Source: Mycolicibacterium chubuense | GTDB taxonomy: Bacteria > Actinomycetota > Actinomycetes > Mycobacteriales > Mycobacteriaceae | Direction: 5' to 3' | NCBI RefSeq assembly: GCF_001044255.1 | Contig: NZ_JYNX01000057.1 | Location: forward strand, 55,676-107,199 | DNA length: 51,524 nucleotides | In this document: piece after piece, positions 1 to 8,562 of the stretch | How the letters are laid out: every line of letters starts with the position of its first letter | Numbering within the stretch: position 1 is the first letter of the stretch | Program-made: the position numbers and the translations under genes | The notes under the pieces: model-generated | What the model was told of the DNA's origin: nothing | Databases searched by the model: none | Seen by the model: the letters and a program-made list of their open reading frames with translations, nothing else

Positions 1-2
1 GC

Positions 3-581
3 CAGCAGCGGGTGGTCGGCGGCGTGGTCGGGCCGGCCGCCCTGCGCGAGGCGCGACGCGGCATGGCGCTGGCCGCCGGTCTGCAGTTGCCGCTGGTTCT
101 CGTCATCGACACCGCGGGCCCGGCGCTGTCGGTCGAGGCCGAGGAGGACGGGCTGGCCGGTGAGATCGCCCGCTGCCTGGCCGATCTCGTCACGCTGGAC
201 ACCCCGACGGTGTCGGTACTGCTCGGCCAGGGCAGCGGCGGCCCCGCCCTGGCGATGGTGCCCGCCGACCGGGTGCTCGCCGCGTTGCACGGCTGGCTGG
301 CGCCGCTGCCGCCGGAGGGGGCCAGCGCGATCGTCTACCGCGACGTCGACCACGCCGCCGAACTCGCTGCCGCCCAAGGGGTTCGATCGGTCGACCTGCT
401 GGCCAACGGCATCGTCGACGTCGTCGTGCCCGAGCACCCCGACGCGGCCGACGAACCCCGGGCCTTCATCGAGCGGCTCTCGGCGACCATCGCCGCGGAA
501 TTGCACGCGCTGAGATCGGTGCCCGCCGAACAGCGGCTCACCACCCGGTTCGAGCGCTACCGCCGCATCGGCCTGCCCTGA
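3..581 (+). CDS. accD3: Acetyl-/acyl-CoA carboxylase carboxyltransferase (AccD3-like), C-terminal part
   Basis: The reading frame is open back to the window edge, so the N-terminus is missing and about 192 residues remain. It matches the C-terminal half of a biotin-dependent carboxyltransferase beta-type subunit, which moves carboxyl from carboxybiotin to an acyl-CoA in the cytoplasm. The segment LGQGSGGPALAM is the glycine-rich carboxybiotin/acyl-CoA pocket typical of the family, and the closing RYRRIGLP resembles mycobacterial AccD3 (Rv0904c) as I remember it. In M. tuberculosis accD3 lies beside prrA; here about 21.8 kb of other genes intervene. A palindromic terminator-like element follows 5 bp after the stop. 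Substrate specificity cannot be read from this fragment. Confidence 0.8.
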   Translation, partial: QQRVVGGVVGPAALREARRGMALAAGLQLPLVLVIDTAGPALSVEAEEDGLAGEIARCLADLVTLDTPTVSVLLGQGSGGPALAMVPADRVLAALHGWLAPLPPEGASAIVYRDVDHAAELAAAQGVRSVDLLANGIVDVVVPEHPDAADEPRAFIERLSATIAAELHALRSVPAEQRLTTRFERYRRIGLP

Positions 582-586
582 CACCT

Positions 587-648
587 GCCGAAACGGTATT
601 CCGCGCGGCGATGTCGTCGAAAAGTCAACGTGGAATACAGTTTCGGCG
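587..648. terminator. Palindromic element, copy 1 (bidirectional terminator candidate)
   Basis: Inverted repeat between two convergent genes. The left arm is 587-605 (GCCGAAACGGTATTCCGCG) and the right arm 629-647, whose reverse complement differs at two positions. The loop is about 23 bp. The same arms occur at 24628-24690, also between convergent genes. There is no long T-tract, so it is not a classical intrinsic terminator, but position and recurrence suggest a transcript-end or repetitive palindromic element. Confidence 0.6.
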
Positions 649-909
649 TCAGAGGAGCAGAGTGAGCGCCGCGATCACCACCTGCAGCCCGCCGCCGCCG
701 AGAGCGAACCACGCGGCCGGGCGCATGCGGGCGACCCGCCACACGCACACCGCGAGGGTGAGCATCAGCAGCGCGAACCCGCCGTAGCGCAGCACCGGGC
801 CGCCGCCGTGGGTGAGGAACATCGCGGCCCGCCACACGAAGCCCTGCAGCAGGAGCAGCACCACCGTGCCGGCGAAGTCCTTGAGCCGCCGATCGTCCGC
901 GACGCTCAC
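649..909 (-). CDS. Small two- or three-span membrane protein, unknown function
   Basis: Predicted 86 residues from a GTG at 909. An upstream in-frame ATG at 948 is less likely because a purine-rich ribosome site (AGGGAGAGG) lies just ahead of the GTG. The sequence has hydrophobic spans at the LLLLQGFVWRAAMFL, FALLMLTLAVCVW and ALGGGGLQVVIAALTLLL segments, with Arg-rich turns between. No family recognised. It lies 72 bp downstream of the YhgE/Pip gene on the same strand and may be the last gene of that unit. Its stop abuts the palindromic element shared with accD3. Confidence 0.6.
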   Translation of the reverse strand: MSVADDRRLKDFAGTVVLLLLQGFVWRAAMFLTHGGGPVLRYGGFALLMLTLAVCVWRVARMRPAAWFALGGGGLQVVIAALTLLL

Positions 910-981
910 CTCACACCACCTCTCCCTGCCCCGTGATTTGGGTGTCATTGGTCAACGTACGCGTGACCAACGGCACCGAAA

Positions 982-2991
982 TCACACCTCGATCGGCGGG
1001 TGCAGCTGTTCCATCGTGTACTGCCGGTTGCGCCGCGCCGCCCACGAACTGGCCGCCAGTGACGCCGCCAGCACCGCCGAGAGCACCGCGATGGCGGTCC
1101 ACAGGCGTGCGTCCACACCGCCGACGGTCAGCTGCCGTAACCCGTTGACGGCGTAAGTCATCGGGTCGAAGGGATGCAGGATCTGGAACGGCTTGGCGGT
1201 GGTCTCGACCGGATAGATGCCTCCGGCCGACACGAGTTGCAGCATCAGGAACGCCAGCGTCACCACCCTGCCGACCGCGACGCCGAACAGCGCGTTGAAC
1301 GCCTGGATCAGAGCGAGGAAGGCGCCGGCGACGAGCACCAGGAATGCCACGGTCGCCACCGGATACTCGGCGTGCAGCCCGACGCCGAAGTGGACGACGG
1401 CGTACATCACCACCACCTGGCAGGTCACGATCAGCAGTCCGGGCCAGTAGGAGGCCAGCACCACGCGCAGCGCACCCAGCCCGTTCACGATGGGCCGGGA
1501 CTGCAACGGCGTCAACAACATCCACACGATCAACGCGCCGATGAACAACGCCAGCGGCATGAAGAACGGGGCGAAGCCGGTGCCGAAGGTGGCCGCCGGA
1601 TGGGTGTTGCGCAGATCGAGGCCCGTCGGCGCGGCCAGCGTGCGCGCCACCGCGGTGCGCTGCTGCGGGTTCCACGACGGGATCTGGGTGGCCCCCTCGC
1701 GCAGCTTGGTGGCCAGCTCCTGGCCGCCTGCGGCGAGCTTGCCGGTGCCGTCGGCGAGTTGATGCGCGCCGGAGGACAGCTGCTCCCCGCCGGCGGCGAG
1801 CTGCACCAGCCCGGCGTCGAGGCGGTGCGCGCCGGAATCCAGTTGGTCGACACCGTCGCGCAGCGATGCGACATCGGCGCGCAACCCGCCGTTCAGTGAC
1901 CGCGTCAGGAACGTACGCAGCTTGCTGTTCGGGTCACCGAGCTCGGTTTCGAGGCGAGAAGCGCTGTCCCGCAACTTGATCAGACCATCGTCGGTCGCCG
2001 GGTCGATGCCCTGGGCGCGGAGCAGCCGCTGGGCCCCCGCCAGGGCGTTGCCCGCGTCGCGGACCGCGGGGTCGGGGTTGGACTGCAGGAACCCGACGGT
2101 CTGGTCGACGATCGCCGCGGCCTGGGCGCTGTTGACGTTGAGCGCGGCGATCCGGTCGGTCGTGGAGCGCACCGCGCCGGACAGGTGCTGCGCGGCACCG
2201 GCGACCTCGTCGGGATTCAACCCGAGACCACCCACCCGGTCCAGGAATTCGAGCAGCGGCCCGGTGGCGGTGTCGACCGCACCGGCGAGCCGCCGGGTGC
2301 CCGCGGACAGTTGCGCCGATCCCGACTGCGCGCTGCGCAACCCGGACTCCAGCGTGTCGGCGCCACCGGCGAGCTTGCGAGCACCGTCGTCGGCGGTGAC
2401 GATCCCGCCCGCCAGCTGCTGTGCGCCGTCGGCGGCCTGGTCGAGACCGCGGCCGGCGTCGCCCAGCCCGTTCACGACGGTGCCGATGCCGCGCTCGGCG
2501 ATCGTCGCGTTCACCTGGTTGAGGATCTCGCGGGAGGCGTTCTGCCCGATGACGGTGCCCAGGTAGTTGTTGGCGTCGTTGAACGTGAACCGGATCTGCG
2601 CCTGCTGCGGGTCCGGACCCGCCGGGGAGCTCACCCGCTCGGAGAAGTCCTCGGGCAATGTGATCGAGAAGTAGTAGCGGCCGCCGGCCACCCCGTCGGC
2701 GGCCTCGGCGGCCGACACCTCGGTCAGGTCGAGTTGACCGGAGTCGATCAGCGCGCGGGCGACCTCGTCGCCGGCGCGCACGGGCTGCCCCTGCGCCTGC
2801 GCGCCGCGGTCCTCGTTCACCAGGGCCACCGGCACCTTGTTGACCTCGGCGAACGGATTCCAGAACGCCCACAGATACATCGCGCCGTACAGCAGCGGCA
2901 TCAGGATGATCGTGACGAGAGCGATGCGGGGCATCAGACCGCGCGAATACCGCTTGAGGTCGGTGCCCAGCGACATACCGGCAAGCACCAC
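982..2991 (-). CDS. YhgE/Pip-family membrane protein
   Basis: 669 residues. The N-terminal span (about 20-45, LMPRIALVTIILMPLLYGAMYLWAFWNPF) followed by KVPVALVNEDRG is the hallmark of the YhgE/Pip (phage infection protein) family, related to ABC-2 type permeases. The centre (about 170-440) is a long extracytoplasmic region full of heptad-like LAGGADTLESGLRSAQ repeats. The C-terminus has a cluster of membrane spans (about 475-655) with PLQSRP and IYPVETTAKPFQILHPFDPMTYAVNGLR motifs. The GTG start overlaps the stop of the upstream ATPase by 1 bp (TAGTG), so the two are probably translated together as a transporter or envelope complex. Family members work in secretion or antimicrobial tolerance; the substrate is unknown here. 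Confidence 0.85.
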   Translation of the reverse strand: MVLAGMSLGTDLKRYSRGLMPRIALVTIILMPLLYGAMYLWAFWNPFAEVNKVPVALVNEDRGAQAQGQPVRAGDEVARALIDSGQLDLTEVSAAEAADGVAGGRYYFSITLPEDFSERVSSPAGPDPQQAQIRFTFNDANNYLGTVIGQNASREILNQVNATIAERGIGTVVNGLGDAGRGLDQAADGAQQLAGGIVTADDGARKLAGGADTLESGLRSAQSGSAQLSAGTRRLAGAVDTATGPLLEFLDRVGGLGLNPDEVAGAAQHLSGAVRSTTDRIAALNVNSAQAAAIVDQTVGFLQSNPDPAVRDAGNALAGAQRLLRAQGIDPATDDGLIKLRDSASRLETELGDPNSKLRTFLTRSLNGGLRADVASLRDGVDQLDSGAHRLDAGLVQLAAGGEQLSSGAHQLADGTGKLAAGGQELATKLREGATQIPSWNPQQRTAVARTLAAPTGLDLRNTHPAATFGTGFAPFFMPLALFIGALIVWMLLTPLQSRPIVNGLGALRVVLASYWPGLLIVTCQVVVMYAVVHFGVGLHAEYPVATVAFLVLVAGAFLALIQAFNALFGVAVGRVVTLAFLMLQLVSAGGIYPVETTAKPFQILHPFDPMTYAVNGLRQLTVGGVDARLWTAIAVLSAVLAASLAASSWAARRNRQYTMEQLHPPIEV

Positions 2992-3692
2992 TAGGCACCA
3001 CCCTTCTGCTGGCCCGCGAGCTCGGCGCGGGACACGTTGGCGACCGGGATCTGACGCACCGGATGGCCGGTGACGCCGTTGACGCTGGCGGTGAGCACCG
3101 TCTGCTCGCGGCCGAGGTCGACGAGCCGCCCGACGAGCAGGTCCCGGTTGTGATCGCTGGTCACCTGCTCGAGGTTGCCGACCACCAGCAGCGGCGGGCG
3201 GGCGGTATTGGCCAGCGCGATGCGCAGCAGCAGGCCGTCGAGTTCGGTGAGCTCCTCGACGTACTCCGAGAGCGGCGGCAGCGGCAGCTCACCGAACACC
3301 GGCCCGCACACCCGCGCCAGGTCGGCCTCGTCGGCGCGTCGAATCAGCCTGTACCACCGGGCATCCCAGCGCAGTTGCTCGGTGATCAGGTCGCAGACCG
3401 TGACGGACTCGTAGACGGTGTCGAGTTCGTCGATCCCGGCGAGAGCCGCGGCGGCGAAGATGTCCTGCACCCGGGTCCGGCCGAACACCGACAGCGTGCC
3501 CGACTTCGGGCGCATCCGGCCGGCCAGCGTCATCGACAGCGCGGTGCGCCCCGACCCCGCGGGGCACACCAGCACGGTCACCCCGCCGGCCTCCACCTCC
3601 AGGTCGACGGGGCCGTACACCGGCCCCCACGGGCCGCGCATGGTCAGTCCGCGGGCGACGATCGCGGGCTCGGGAGCTGGGGCGTCCGGCAC
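2991..3692 (-). CDS. Degenerate ABC-type ATPase-like protein paired with YhgE
   Basis: Predicted 233 residues from GTG 3692; the longer reading frame runs into the divergent gene and is unlikely. Overall shape is an ABC nucleotide-binding domain (beta-rich start, EAGGVTVLVCPAGSGRTALSM, then an ATPase core). Every catalytic motif is altered: Walker A is PAGSGRTA (residues 44-51, Lys replaced by Arg), the signature position reads LTELD instead of LSGGQ, Walker B reads LLVVGNLE (Asp and catalytic Glu replaced by Gly and Asn, about 172-173), and no switch His is visible. It may bind but probably not hydrolyse ATP, or it serves as a scaffold for the YhgE protein encoded immediately downstream with a 1-bp overlap. 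Confidence 0.75.
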   Translation of the reverse strand: MPDAPAPEPAIVARGLTMRGPWGPVYGPVDLEVEAGGVTVLVCPAGSGRTALSMTLAGRMRPKSGTLSVFGRTRVQDIFAAAALAGIDELDTVYESVTVCDLITEQLRWDARWYRLIRRADEADLARVCGPVFGELPLPPLSEYVEELTELDGLLLRIALANTARPPLLVVGNLEQVTSDHNRDLLVGRLVDLGREQTVLTASVNGVTGHPVRQIPVANVSRAELAGQQKGGA

Positions 3693-3732
3693 TCGGCAAT
3701 CCCACCACACCCGGCGGTGGCATTCTGGGCAT

Positions 3733-4425
3733 GTGGAGTCGCTCCTGCATTTCGCCGGGAACTTCTGGTGGCTGATCTTTCCGCTCAGCGGAGTGATCGG
3801 CGGCGCAGTGCGGGGTGTCTCGGCGGCCAACGAACGGCGCGCTCAGCGGCGGCTGGAGCGCTACCGGATCAAACAGGAGACCAAGGTCGCGCTGGCGCGG
3901 GAGAAGGCGGCCGGTCAGACCCGCGCGGACGGCACCCGGCGGGACATGGCCAAGGTGCTGCAGCGGCACGACGCCACCGACCAGCGCTGGCTCTCCTATG
4001 AGATCGACGTCGCCAAGCTGCTGGATTTCCCGGTGATGACCGACATGCGCGAACCGCTGACGCTGGCGTTCCACAAGGCCAAGAGCCGCGCCGACCTGCT
4101 GCGGCCCGCGCAGCTCGACGACATCCTCGGCGACCGGGCCGCCCAGGTCGAATACCGCGACGCGGTCGGCGAGTACGTCGCCGCGTTCGACGCCGCCGAG
4201 TCCGAGGCGATCCGCCGGCGCCGCAGCGACTTCTCCGCTGAGGACCAGGGCCGGCTGGCCCGCGCCCAGCACCTGCTGCGGCTGGCGGGCGACGAGGCCG
4301 CCACCCCGCAGGAACGACAGAACGCCTACGGCCGGGCCCAGAAAGAGCTGGCCGGGTTGATCGTGTTGCCGCCCGCCGCCCGCGCCGCGATCGAGAGCAA
4401 GGTGCTCGGCGAACTGGAGGCGTGA
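3733..4425 (+). CDS. Membrane-anchored protein of unknown function
   Basis: 230 residues from GTG 3733, divergent from the ATPase gene with 40 bp between starts. One membrane segment near the N-terminus (about residues 8-28, AGNFWWLIFPLSGVIGGAVRG) is followed by a strongly charged, helical cytoplasmic domain (ERRAQRRLERYRIKQETKVAL and onward) likely to form coiled coils. No enzyme motif is recognised. Similar proteins are annotated as hypothetical in mycobacteria. Possible roles are structural or signalling at the membrane, but nothing in the sequence decides this. The crotonase gene follows 40 bp downstream with its own promoter. Confidence 0.7.
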   Translation: MESLLHFAGNFWWLIFPLSGVIGGAVRGVSAANERRAQRRLERYRIKQETKVALAREKAAGQTRADGTRRDMAKVLQRHDATDQRWLSYEIDVAKLLDFPVMTDMREPLTLAFHKAKSRADLLRPAQLDDILGDRAAQVEYRDAVGEYVAAFDAAESEAIRRRRSDFSAEDQGRLARAQHLLRLAGDEAATPQERQNAYGRAQKELAGLIVLPPAARAAIESKVLGELEA

Positions 4426-4452
4426 CGCTCAGGTCGGCGCCGGTGCGGTGGG

Positions 4453-4458
4453 TAGCCT
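4453..4458 (+). promoter_or_regulatory. -10 box of leaderless crotonase transcript
   Basis: TAGCCT is followed by exactly 7 nt and then the GTG at 4466. This is the spacing of mycobacterial leaderless promoters and is the reason for choosing 4466 over the GTG at 4448. Confidence 0.6.
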
Positions 4459-4465
4459 CGCCGAC

Positions 4466-5344
4466 GTGGATTACGAAACCCTGCACTGCACCGTGGACGC
4501 CGACGGCGTGGCGCTGCTGACCCTGTCCCGGCCGGAGCAGCTCAACGCCTTCAGCGTGACGATGGCCCGCGAACTGGAGCAGTTCTTCACCGTCGACGCC
4601 CGCGACGACGCGATCCGCGCCGTCGTGGTCACCGGCGCCGGACGGGCGTTCTGCGCGGGGATGGACCTGTCCGCGCCGGGCAACGTGTTCGGTTTGGACG
4701 AGAGCCTGGCCCCGACGCCGGAGCAGATGCGCGCCGACTACGCGAGCGAGCCCCTGCACAGCGGGATCCGCGACACCGGTGGCCGGGTCACCCTCGCGAT
4801 CCACGCCTTACCCAAGCCCGTCATCGCGGCGATCAACGGCGCCGCGGTGGGCATCGGCGCCACCATGACGCTGGCCATGGACATCCGGGTGGCGTCCGAG
4901 GCCGCCCGCATCGGTTTCGTGTTCGGCCGGCTCGGGATCGTGCCCGAGGCGTGCTCGTCGTGGTTCCTGCCCCGGCTCGTCGGCATCCAGCAGGCCTTGG
5001 ACTGGGTCTACTCGGCCGACATCATCTCGGCCGAGGACGCGCTGCGCGGCGGGCTGCTGCGCTCGGTGCACAGTCCGGACACCCTGGTGTCCGAGGCGCT
5101 CGAGCTGGCACGCAGCTACGTCGCGGGGCGTTCGCCAGTGGCGCTGGCCCTGGCCAAGCGGCTCATCTACCGCAACGGTGCCGCCGACTCGCCGCTGCAG
5201 GCCCATCTCAGCGACTCGCTGGCGATGTTCTACACCTCCATCGGCGACGGCAAGGAAGGCGTCGCGGCGTTCCGCGAGAAGCGGCAACCGGAGTTCTCCG
5301 GCAGTGCCAACGCGTTGCCGCGGCTCTTCCCCGAGGACGATTGA
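4466..5344 (+). CDS. Crotonase-superfamily protein, enoyl-CoA isomerase-like
   Basis: 292 residues. Crotonase fold: oxyanion-hole segments AFCAGMDL (about 61-68) and INGAAVGIGATMTLAMDIR (about 123-141). By eye, both hydratase glutamates are absent (Thr133 and Phe153 at the equivalent places), but Glu161 in VPEACSSW sits where delta3,delta2-enoyl-CoA isomerases of the ECI2 type have their catalytic Glu (PEGCSSY). It therefore more likely shifts double bonds of unsaturated acyl-CoAs than hydrates them. A roughly 30-residue insertion after the first oxyanion motif is longer than in standard EchA proteins. It is not the ortholog of M. tuberculosis EchA6, which is shorter and different in sequence. 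The start is set by a leaderless promoter. Confidence 0.8.
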   Translation: MDYETLHCTVDADGVALLTLSRPEQLNAFSVTMARELEQFFTVDARDDAIRAVVVTGAGRAFCAGMDLSAPGNVFGLDESLAPTPEQMRADYASEPLHSGIRDTGGRVTLAIHALPKPVIAAINGAAVGIGATMTLAMDIRVASEAARIGFVFGRLGIVPEACSSWFLPRLVGIQQALDWVYSADIISAEDALRGGLLRSVHSPDTLVSEALELARSYVAGRSPVALALAKRLIYRNGAADSPLQAHLSDSLAMFYTSIGDGKEGVAAFREKRQPEFSGSANALPRLFPEDD

Positions 5345-5348
5345 GCTC

Positions 5349-5795
5349 TCAGGCCAGCGCCAGCGCGGCGAGCATCGCACACGAGGTCACCAGCAACAGG
5401 GGCACCCGCAGCAGGTTGCGCCGCGTCCACCGCACCGCGGCCGCCTCGTCGACGTCGGCCGGGTCCTTCCTCTCGAACTCGGCCGCCTGCGGGATCAGGT
5501 CGAACAGCGCCCACAGCCGCATCGCGGCGTGGCTGACCAACGCGACCAGCAGTGCCACCCCAACGCCGGGGTCGCCCCAGGTCATGATCAGCGTGACGAC
5601 GAGCAGGATCTCGAAGATCACCGGTGCGGGCAGCCAGAAGCGCACCCGGGCGATGCCGCCGTTGCGCGACTGGATGATGCCCGGCCGGCGGGGCCAGTAC
5701 GGGTCGACGACGAGCGCCTCGTAGAGGGCGCCGCCGAGCGAGATACAGGCCGCCAGCGTGGTGGCGGCGAGCAGGACGAGCGTCGGGGTCGACAC
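5349..5795 (-). CDS. Four-span membrane protein, unknown function
   Basis: 148 residues from GTG 5795. Hydrophobic spans: LVLLAATTLAACISLGGALYEAL, PAPVIFEILLVVTLIMTW, VGVALLVALVSHAAMRLWALFDL and a C-terminal LLLVTSCAMLAALALA. The motif YEALVVDPYWPRRPGIIQ between spans 1 and 2 is distinctive; similar small integral membrane proteins occur in actinobacteria without assigned function. The start follows a TAATCT -10 box by 7 nt, so the mRNA is probably leaderless. It converges on the crotonase gene (4 bp between stops) and is divergent from the epoxide hydrolase. Confidence 0.7.
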   Translation of the reverse strand: MSTPTLVLLAATTLAACISLGGALYEALVVDPYWPRRPGIIQSRNGGIARVRFWLPAPVIFEILLVVTLIMTWGDPGVGVALLVALVSHAAMRLWALFDLIPQAAEFERKDPADVDEAAAVRWTRRNLLRVPLLLVTSCAMLAALALA

Positions 5796-5802
5796 AGTTG
5801 GC

Positions 5803-5808
5803 AGATTA
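5803..5808 (-). promoter_or_regulatory. -10 box, leaderless promoter of membrane protein gene
   Basis: TAATCT on the minus strand, 7 nt before GTG 5795. It lies in the 33-bp gap shared with the divergent epoxide hydrolase gene. Confidence 0.6.
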
Positions 5809-5828
5809 GCGAAGTGCCAGGATGAGCC

Positions 5829-6932
5829 ATGGCCGAGATCACGCCGTTCCGCATCGCCGTGCCCGATACCGACCTCGACGATCTCGCCGACCGGCTGCGC
5901 CGCACCCGGTGGCCGGAGCCCGAATGCGTCGACGACTGGAGCCAGGGCATCCCGCTGGCCTACACTCGTGAGCTGGCCGACTATTGGCGCGACGAATACG
6001 ACTGGCGCGCAACCGAAGCCGAGCTCAACGGATTCGACCAGTTCGTCACCGAGCTCGACGGGCTGCCCATCCACTTCCTGCACGTCCGCAGCGGCCGCAC
6101 CGACGCGTTCCCACTGCTGATCACCCACGGTTGGCCCGGCTCGGTGCTCGAATTCCACAAGGTGATCGGACCGCTCACCGACGCCGGGTACGACGTCGTC
6201 TGCCCGTCACTGCCCGGGTACGGCTTCTCGGGGAAGCCGTCCGCGACCGGCTGGGGGGTCGAGCGGATCGCCTCGGCGTGGAACGAGCTGATGACCCGCC
6301 TGGGCTACGAGCGCTACGGCGCGCAGGGCGGCGACTGGGGTGGGGCGGTGACGACGCAGATCGGCCGCCATCGAGGCGGCTGCGTGGCCATCCACCTGAA
6401 CATGCCGACGGCGGGTCCGCCCCGGAACCTCGCGGACCCCACCCCCGAGGAGGCAGCCGCGCTGCAACGCCGCGATGAGCATCGCCGCTGGGGCACAGGC
6501 TATTCCGGTCAGCAGTCCACGCGGCCGCAGACCCTCGGCTACGGGTTGGCGGACTCCCCCGTGGGACAGATGGCGTGGATCGTCGAGAAGTTCTGGGCCT
6601 GGACCGACAGCAACGGCCACCCCGAGAACGTCCTCACCCGCGACGAAATGCTCGGCAACGTGATGCTCTACTGGCTCACCAACTCGGCGGCCTCGTCGGC
6701 GCGCTTGTACTGGGAGAGCTTCGGCAGCTTCCGCGACGGTGCGCCGGTGACGCTGCCCACGGGCATCGCGGCGTTCCCCAAGGAGATCGTGCCGCCCCGG
6801 CGCACCTGGTGCGAACCGCACTACAACATCACCCGGTGGACGGACATGCCGCGCGGCGGGCACTTCGCGGCCTTCGAGCAGCCCGAGTTGTTCGTCGATG
6901 ACGTCGTCGCGTTCTTCGACGAGTTCCGCTGA
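5829..6932 (+). CDS. Epoxide hydrolase (alpha/beta hydrolase, EHN type)
   Basis: 367 residues. The N-terminal EHN domain (about 1-110, including FRIAVPDTDLDDLADRLRR and TRWPEP) is characteristic of microsomal-type epoxide hydrolases. The alpha/beta-hydrolase core has the oxyanion motif HGWPGS (100-105), nucleophile Asp169 in GGDWGG, and the catalytic His345 in GGHFAAFEQPEL. The enzyme opens an epoxide to a diol through an Asp ester intermediate in the cytoplasm. Its stop lies 1 bp from the stop of the convergent acyl-CoA ligase gene. Physiological substrate unknown; mycobacteria use such enzymes for lipid-derived or xenobiotic epoxides. Confidence 0.9.
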   Translation: MAEITPFRIAVPDTDLDDLADRLRRTRWPEPECVDDWSQGIPLAYTRELADYWRDEYDWRATEAELNGFDQFVTELDGLPIHFLHVRSGRTDAFPLLITHGWPGSVLEFHKVIGPLTDAGYDVVCPSLPGYGFSGKPSATGWGVERIASAWNELMTRLGYERYGAQGGDWGGAVTTQIGRHRGGCVAIHLNMPTAGPPRNLADPTPEEAAALQRRDEHRRWGTGYSGQQSTRPQTLGYGLADSPVGQMAWIVEKFWAWTDSNGHPENVLTRDEMLGNVMLYWLTNSAASSARLYWESFGSFRDGAPVTLPTGIAAFPKEIVPPRRTWCEPHYNITRWTDMPRGGHFAAFEQPELFVDDVVAFFDEFR

Positions 6933-6933
6933 G

Positions 6934-8562
6934 TCACAGTCCGAGCAGGCGCACGCTGTCTTCGCGCATGTCGACCTTGCGCACCTTGCCGGTCACGGTC
7001 ATCGGGAACTCGTCGACGACGTGCACGTAGCGGGGAATCTTGTAGTGCGCCAGCCTGTTCGACGCGAACTCGCGCAGCGCGGCCGCGTCGAGTGCCGGCC
7101 TGCCCGGCTTCATCCGGATCCAGGCGCAGATCTCCTCGCCGTACGTCGCGTCCGGCACCCCGATCACCTGGGCGTCCTCGACGTCGGGATGGGTGTGCAG
7201 GAACTCCTCGATCTCCCGCGGGTAGATGTTCTCCCCGCCGCGGATCACCATGTCCTTGATGCGGCCGACGACGTTGCAGTAGCCGTCCTCCCGCATGATC
7301 GCCAGGTCACCGGTGTGCATCCAACCGTCGGGATCGATGGCCTCTCTGGTCTTCTCGTCGTCGCGCCAGTAGCCGAGCATGAGTGAATAACCGCGGGTGC
7401 AGAATTCGCCCGGTTCCCCGCGCGGCACCGTCTCCCCGGTGTCGGGGTCGACGATCTTGATCTCGACGTGCGGGTGGGCCCGACCGATGGACGACGTGCG
7501 CCGGTCGAGGTCGTCGTCGATGAGGGTCTGACACGACACCGGTGACGTCTCGGTCATCCCGTAGGCGATGGCGACCTCGGACATGTTCATGTCCTCGACG
7601 CAGCGCTTCATCACCTCGACGGGGCAGACGGCGCCTGCCATGATGCCCGTGCGCAGCGACGACAGATCCGTCGTGGCGAAGTCGGCATGGTGCTGCATCG
7701 CGATGAACATGGTCGGCACCCCGTACACGCCGGTGCAGCGCTCGGAGGCGATCGCGCGCAGGGTGGCCGCCGGATCGAAACCGGCGGCGGGGATCACGAT
7801 GGTGGCGCCGTGCGTGGTGCAGCCGAGGTTTCCCATCACCATGCCGAAGCAGTGGTAGAAGGGCACCGGGATGCACAGTCGGTCACCGGCGCCGAGCCGG
7901 ATCAGCTCGGTGACGAAGTAGCCGTTGTTGAGGATATTGCGGTGCGACAACGTCGCACCCTTCGGGAAACCCGTTGTCCCCGAGGTGTACTGGATGTTGA
8001 TCGGATCGTGGTGGGACAACCCGGCGAGCCTGTGCGCCAGCTGGTCGGCGCCCACCGAGTCGGCGTCCTCGCGCAGGCGGACCCAGTCCTCGGTGCCGAA
8101 GAAGATCACATCCTCGACGGTCGGCATCTGCGGGCGGACCTCGGCGACCATCGCGACGTAATCCGAGGACCGGAACGACGTCGCGGCGAACAGCGTGCGC
8201 AGCCCGGACTGCTCGAGCACATAGGCCAGCTCGTGGGTGCGATACGCCGGGTTGACGTTGACCAGGATGGCGCCGATCTTCGCGGTGGCGAACTGCACGA
8301 TCACCCACTCGGCACTGTTGGGCGCCCAGATCCCGACCCGGTCCCCCGGTTTGATGCCGCGGGCCATCAAACCCCTTGCCACGACGTTGATCTCGGCGTC
8401 GAGTTCGGCGTAGGTCCAGGACCGTCCGGTGGGGACGTCGACGAGGGCGTCGGTGTCGGCGAAGGTGGCGGCGATGCGTTCGAAGTTCGCGCCGATCGTC
8501 TCCTCCAGGATCGGCGCGTCGGTGGGTCCGGCGTCGTACGACAACTCGGTCACGTTGCTCAC
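6934..8562 (-). CDS. Fatty acyl-CoA ligase (AMP-forming, FadD35-like)
   Basis: 542 residues, an adenylate-forming enzyme that activates a carboxylic acid to acyl-AMP and then acyl-CoA. P-loop YTSGTTGFPKGAT (about 192-204), adenine motif YGMTETSP, hinge-region GWMHTGDLA and GRIKDMVIRGGENIYPREIEE, and C-terminal TVTGKVRK bearing the catalytic Lys are all intact. Length and motif spacing match medium-chain acyl-CoA synthetases of the FadD35 (Rv2505c) type. Its GTG start overlaps the stop of the upstream ligase gene by 4 bp (GTGA), so the two ligases are co-translated. Confidence 0.88.
   Translation of the reverse strand: MSNVTELSYDAGPTDAPILEETIGANFERIAATFADTDALVDVPTGRSWTYAELDAEINVVARGLMARGIKPGDRVGIWAPNSAEWVIVQFATAKIGAILVNVNPAYRTHELAYVLEQSGLRTLFAATSFRSSDYVAMVAEVRPQMPTVEDVIFFGTEDWVRLREDADSVGADQLAHRLAGLSHHDPINIQYTSGTTGFPKGATLSHRNILNNGYFVTELIRLGAGDRLCIPVPFYHCFGMVMGNLGCTTHGATIVIPAAGFDPAATLRAIASERCTGVYGVPTMFIAMQHHADFATTDLSSLRTGIMAGAVCPVEVMKRCVEDMNMSEVAIAYGMTETSPVSCQTLIDDDLDRRTSSIGRAHPHVEIKIVDPDTGETVPRGEPGEFCTRGYSLMLGYWRDDEKTREAIDPDGWMHTGDLAIMREDGYCNVVGRIKDMVIRGGENIYPREIEEFLHTHPDVEDAQVIGVPDATYGEEICAWIRMKPGRPALDAAALREFASNRLAHYKIPRYVHVVDEFPMTVTGKVRKVDMREDSVRLLGL

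Noticed and set aside
4448-5344. Crotonase as EchA6
   Set aside because: Position near accD3 suggested it, but length, insertion and active-site residues differ from M. tuberculosis EchA6.
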